A stretch of 64,000 nt of DNA, taken from Janibacter sp. Soil728 (lineage in GTDB: Bacteria; Actinomycetota; Actinomycetes; Actinomycetales; Dermatophilaceae). This document shows positions 62,107 to 64,000 of this stretch, piece by piece. The number at the start of each line of letters is the position of its first letter. Position 1 is the stretch's first letter. The notes beneath the pieces are model-generated. The model had not been told where the DNA came from, ran no database searches, and worked only from the letters and a program-made list of their open reading frames with translations. The stretch spans positions 407,399 through 471,398 of the forward strand of contig NZ_LMRZ01000004.1 in NCBI RefSeq assembly GCF_001428305.1, in the 5' to 3' direction. A program made the position numbers and the translations under genes.

Positions 62107-62577
62107 ATGGGCGAGCGGCTCACCCCGGGCGATCAGGCTCCGGACTTCACCCTTCCCGACGACACCGGCGGGCAGGTGTCGCTGAGCGACTTCCGCGGCA
62201 AGCGGGTGATCGTCTACTTCTACCCGGCGGCGATGACGCCGGGGTGCACCAAGCAGGCCTGCGACTTCAGCGAGTCGCTCGAGGCGCTGCGCGCGAGCGA
62301 CACGGAGGTCGTCGGCATCTCGCCGGACACGCCGGAGAAGCTCGCCAAGTTCCGCGAGCGAGATGGCTTGACCATCACCTTGCTCTCCGATGCCGACAAG
62401 TCGGTGATGACGGCCTGGGGCGCATATGGTGAAAAGAAGTTGTACGGCAAGGTCGTGCAGGGCGTCATCCGCTCTACGATCGTCGTCGGACAAGATGGTG
62501 TGGTCACCCACGCCCAGTACAACGTCAAGGCGACGGGCCACGTGGCCCGTGTCCGCCGTGACCTCGGCATCGAGTAA
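62107..62577 (+). CDS. bcp: Thioredoxin-dependent peroxiredoxin (Bcp/PrxQ)
   Basis: 156 residues. DFTLPDDTGGQVSLSDFRGKRVIVYFYPAAMTPGCTKQACDFSESL has the peroxidatic Cys in TPGCT and the resolving Cys five residues later, as in BCP. Reduces peroxides using thioredoxin (a candidate is encoded at 20011-20382). ATG at 62107 with GCGAGGCGAC before it. Divergent from the metal importer. Confidence 0.95.
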   Translation: MGERLTPGDQAPDFTLPDDTGGQVSLSDFRGKRVIVYFYPAAMTPGCTKQACDFSESLEALRASDTEVVGISPDTPEKLAKFRERDGLTITLLSDADKSVMTAWGAYGEKKLYGKVVQGVIRSTIVVGQDGVVTHAQYNVKATGHVARVRRDLGIE

Positions 62578-62592
62578 GGACGGAACCACCAC

Positions 62593-62895
62593 GTGAGCAA
62601 TGACAACCCGAGCATGACGAAGCTCGAGAACGACATCGTCACGACCCGTGACCGGCTCGCCCAGACGATCGACGAGCTGAGCGTTCGCGCGGCTCCCAAG
62701 AACGTCATCGCGCGGCAGAAGGAGCAGGCCAAGGTCACCTTCACCAAGGCGACGCGGACCGAGTCAGGCGAGCTACGCATGGACCGGGTGGCGATCGCCG
62801 CGGCGGCCGTCGTCGGGCTCGTCGTGCTGAAGATCGTCTCGGCCAACCGCAAGCAGAAGAAGTGGGAGCGCCAGCGCGCCAAGCGTTCCTGGTGA
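62593..62895 (+). CDS. DUF3618 domain protein
   Basis: 100 residues. LENDIVTTRDRLAQTIDELSVRAAPKNVIARQKEQAK is the DUF3618 signature (amphipathic helix with D/R/L pattern), followed by one membrane helix (about 67-85) and a very basic tail KQKKWERQRAKR. Function unknown; such proteins are common in actinobacteria near envelope genes. It follows bcp by 15 nt. GTG start. The perfect hairpin at 62910 ends the unit. Confidence 0.88.
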   Translation: MSNDNPSMTKLENDIVTTRDRLAQTIDELSVRAAPKNVIARQKEQAKVTFTKATRTESGELRMDRVAIAAAAVVGLVVLKIVSANRKQKKWERQRAKRSW

Positions 62896-62909
62896 CCTAC
62901 CGCGAGAGC

Positions 62910-62951
62910 GACGAAGGGGGGTCCCGCCGGTTGGCGGGACCCCCCTTCGTC
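62910..62951 (+). terminator. Hairpin terminator after the DUF3618 gene
   Basis: Perfect 19-bp arms beginning GACGAAGGGGGG and ending CCCCCCTTCGTC, loop GGTT. The stem base is two inverted copies of the window-wide word. It lies 14 nt after the DUF3618 stop and upstream of the tRNA-Lys promoter. Confidence 0.88.
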
Positions 62952-62990
62952 TGTCGTGGAGGCGTCGAAAAACCGCGGAATGACACCGAT

Positions 62991-63020
62991 TTCGTTCTGC
63001 GGGCTGGCTGCTGCTAATGT
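62991..63020 (+). promoter_or_regulatory. Possible tRNA-Lys promoter
   Basis: TTCGTT at 62991-62996, an 18-bp spacer and TAATGT at 63015-63020. The -10 is 11 nt before the mature tRNA 5' end, a normal position. Both hexamers are imperfect. Confidence 0.45.
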
Positions 63021-63030
63021 TTCTCCTCGC

Positions 63031-63103
<73 letters not shown>

Positions 63104-63109
63104 CCGTTC

Positions 63110-63146
63110 ACGAAGGGCCCCACCGCATTGCGGTGGGGCCCTTCGT
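63110..63146. terminator. Hairpin terminator after tRNA-Lys
   Basis: Perfect 17-bp arms ACGAAGGGCCCCACCGC and complement, loop ATT, starting 6 nt after the tRNA. Again the base of the stem is ACGAAGGG/CCCTTCGT. Confidence 0.88.
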
Positions 63147-63216
63147 CGTACCCCATCCACCGGCCCGGTGCTACGTTCACTACCCCGGACACAGCGAGGC
63201 GACAGCGGGGACCGAC

Positions 63217-64000
63217 ATGCACCCAGTGAAGACCTTGGCCGTCATCCTGGCCGGAGGCAAGGGCTCTCGCCTGCATGGCCTCACCGATGACCGCGTCAAG
63301 CCGGCTTTGCGCTTCGCGGGGACCTACCGCCTCATCGACGTGGCGCTGTCCAACCTCATGAGCAGCGGCATCACCGATGTCTGGGTCGTCGAGCAGTACC
63401 TCCCGCACTCGCTCAACGACCACCTGTCCAACGGCCGCCCGTGGGACCTTGACCGCAACCGGGGCGGGCTGCAGATCCTCGCCCCCTTCACCGGGGCGAC
63501 GGGGGAGGGTTTCGCCGAGGGCAACAGCGACTCCCTGTGGCGCCACCGCGAGCGCATCGCCAGCTCGGGTGCGGATGTCGTCCTCGTCCTCAGCTCGGAC
63601 CACCTGTACGTGGCCCGGCTGGAAGAGGTGGTGGCCGATCACGTGGAGGCAGGCGCTGATCTGACGATCGTCACCACGCGCACGGACGGTGACGCCTCAC
63701 AGCACGCCGTCGTCCTTTCGGACGACGACGCCACGGTGACGGACTTCGCCTACAAGCCCGACGAGCCGGCGAGCGATGTCGTGGCAACGGAGATCTTCTG
63801 CTTCGACGCGGCCGAGTTGCTCCTCGCGCTCGAGCGGCTCCACGACGAGCTCGGAGAGCTGGGCGACTACGGGGAGGACCTGGTCCCGTGGTTCGTCGAC
63901 AATCGTCGCACGCGCGCCCACCGCTTCGAGGGGTACTGGACCGACATGGGCACGCTCTCCTCGTACTGGCGCGCCCACATGGAGCTGCTCGACGGCACGG
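63217..64000 (+). CDS. glgC: Glucose-1-phosphate adenylyltransferase-like protein, 3' end outside window
   Basis: First 261 residues of a nucleotidyltransferase. VKTLAVILAGGKGSRLHGLTDDRVKPALRFAGTYRLIDVALSNLMSSGI is the GlgC N-terminus (pyrophosphorylase loop GGKGSRL, then the R-x-x-K-P-A). VLVLSSDHLYVARLEEVV gives the metal-binding Asp in SSDH. FEGYWTDMGTLSSYWRAHMELL is the conserved W-x-D-x-G-T region. It makes ADP-glucose for glycogen or related alpha-glucans. The typical Arg/Gln allosteric residues vary, so a paralogue with another sugar phosphate is possible. The gene runs off the right edge; the ATG at 63217 opens the frame and a hairpin precedes it. Confidence 0.85.
   Translation, partial: MHPVKTLAVILAGGKGSRLHGLTDDRVKPALRFAGTYRLIDVALSNLMSSGITDVWVVEQYLPHSLNDHLSNGRPWDLDRNRGGLQILAPFTGATGEGFAEGNSDSLWRHRERIASSGADVVLVLSSDHLYVARLEEVVADHVEAGADLTIVTTRTDGDASQHAVVLSDDDATVTDFAYKPDEPASDVVATEIFCFDAAELLLALERLHDELGELGDYGEDLVPWFVDNRRTRAHRFEGYWTDMGTLSSYWRAHMELLDGT

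Overview
The window is GC-rich (roughly 70 percent by eye) actinobacterial chromosome. Three things point to an actinobacterium: GTG starts with short overlaps between genes are common, the tmRNA tag ADSNRTDFALAA ends like the mycobacterial one, and there is the ftsEX-smpB-ssrA order together with a DtxR-type iron box and an NnaR-type nitrate regulator. Gene content fits Intrasporangiaceae (Janibacter/Knoellia-like), but that is an inference. I see no prophage, insertion sequence, CRISPR array or plasmid gene.

Layout. 1-3036: the end of a first Tad (Flp pilus) locus. 3183-5907: an AI-2E family transporter and prfB. 6165-15322: a second, more complete Tad locus (SAF/CpaB, TadZ, TadA, TadB, TadC, Flp, two TadE-like proteins, one more pseudopilin-like protein) that ends in a membrane-spanning LysM protein with a SARP-like cytoplasmic tail. 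15422-19624: ftsE, ftsX, an M23 hydrolase, smpB and ssrA, i.e. cell-division hydrolase control followed by trans-translation. 19752-27270: CsbD, thioredoxin, VanZ-like, a DEAD-box RNA helicase with a repeat-rich N-terminus, YqgE, DUF3039, a thioesterase and an SF2 helicase. 27302-30714: a 24-bp tandem repeat array, an Lrp regulator divergent from hpd, a VTT protein and an RDD protein.

30737-34196 is a minus-strand group (unknown protein, HemD-like protein, nicotinamidase, serine hydrolase). 34882-44443 reads on the minus strand as narK, nasA, a FAD/[2Fe-2S] partner, nirB, nirD, nnaR and a VOC protein: uptake of nitrate, its reduction to nitrite and ammonium, and the regulator. 44573-49775: pncB, clpS, DUF2017, murI, a metallo-hydrolase, a methyltransferase and a membrane protein. 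49807-53640: an iron-siderophore ABC importer under a DtxR-like box. 53789-58851: S66 peptidase, alpha/beta hydrolase, a rhamnan-type glycosyltransferase, rph and rdgB. 58899-62014: tRNA-Leu, OsmC and a cbiMNQO cobalt/nickel importer. 62107-64000: Bcp peroxiredoxin, DUF3618, tRNA-Lys and the start of glgC.

The strongest unexplained signal is a short word, RCGAAGGGG(G) (reverse CCCCTTCGY). I counted about 45 copies of the 8-mer by eye, against about 5 expected from base composition. It occurs on both strands, in several reading frames, uses minor codons, and appears as inverted pairs in the stems of terminators. That pattern resembles DNA uptake sequences and deserves a genome-wide test.
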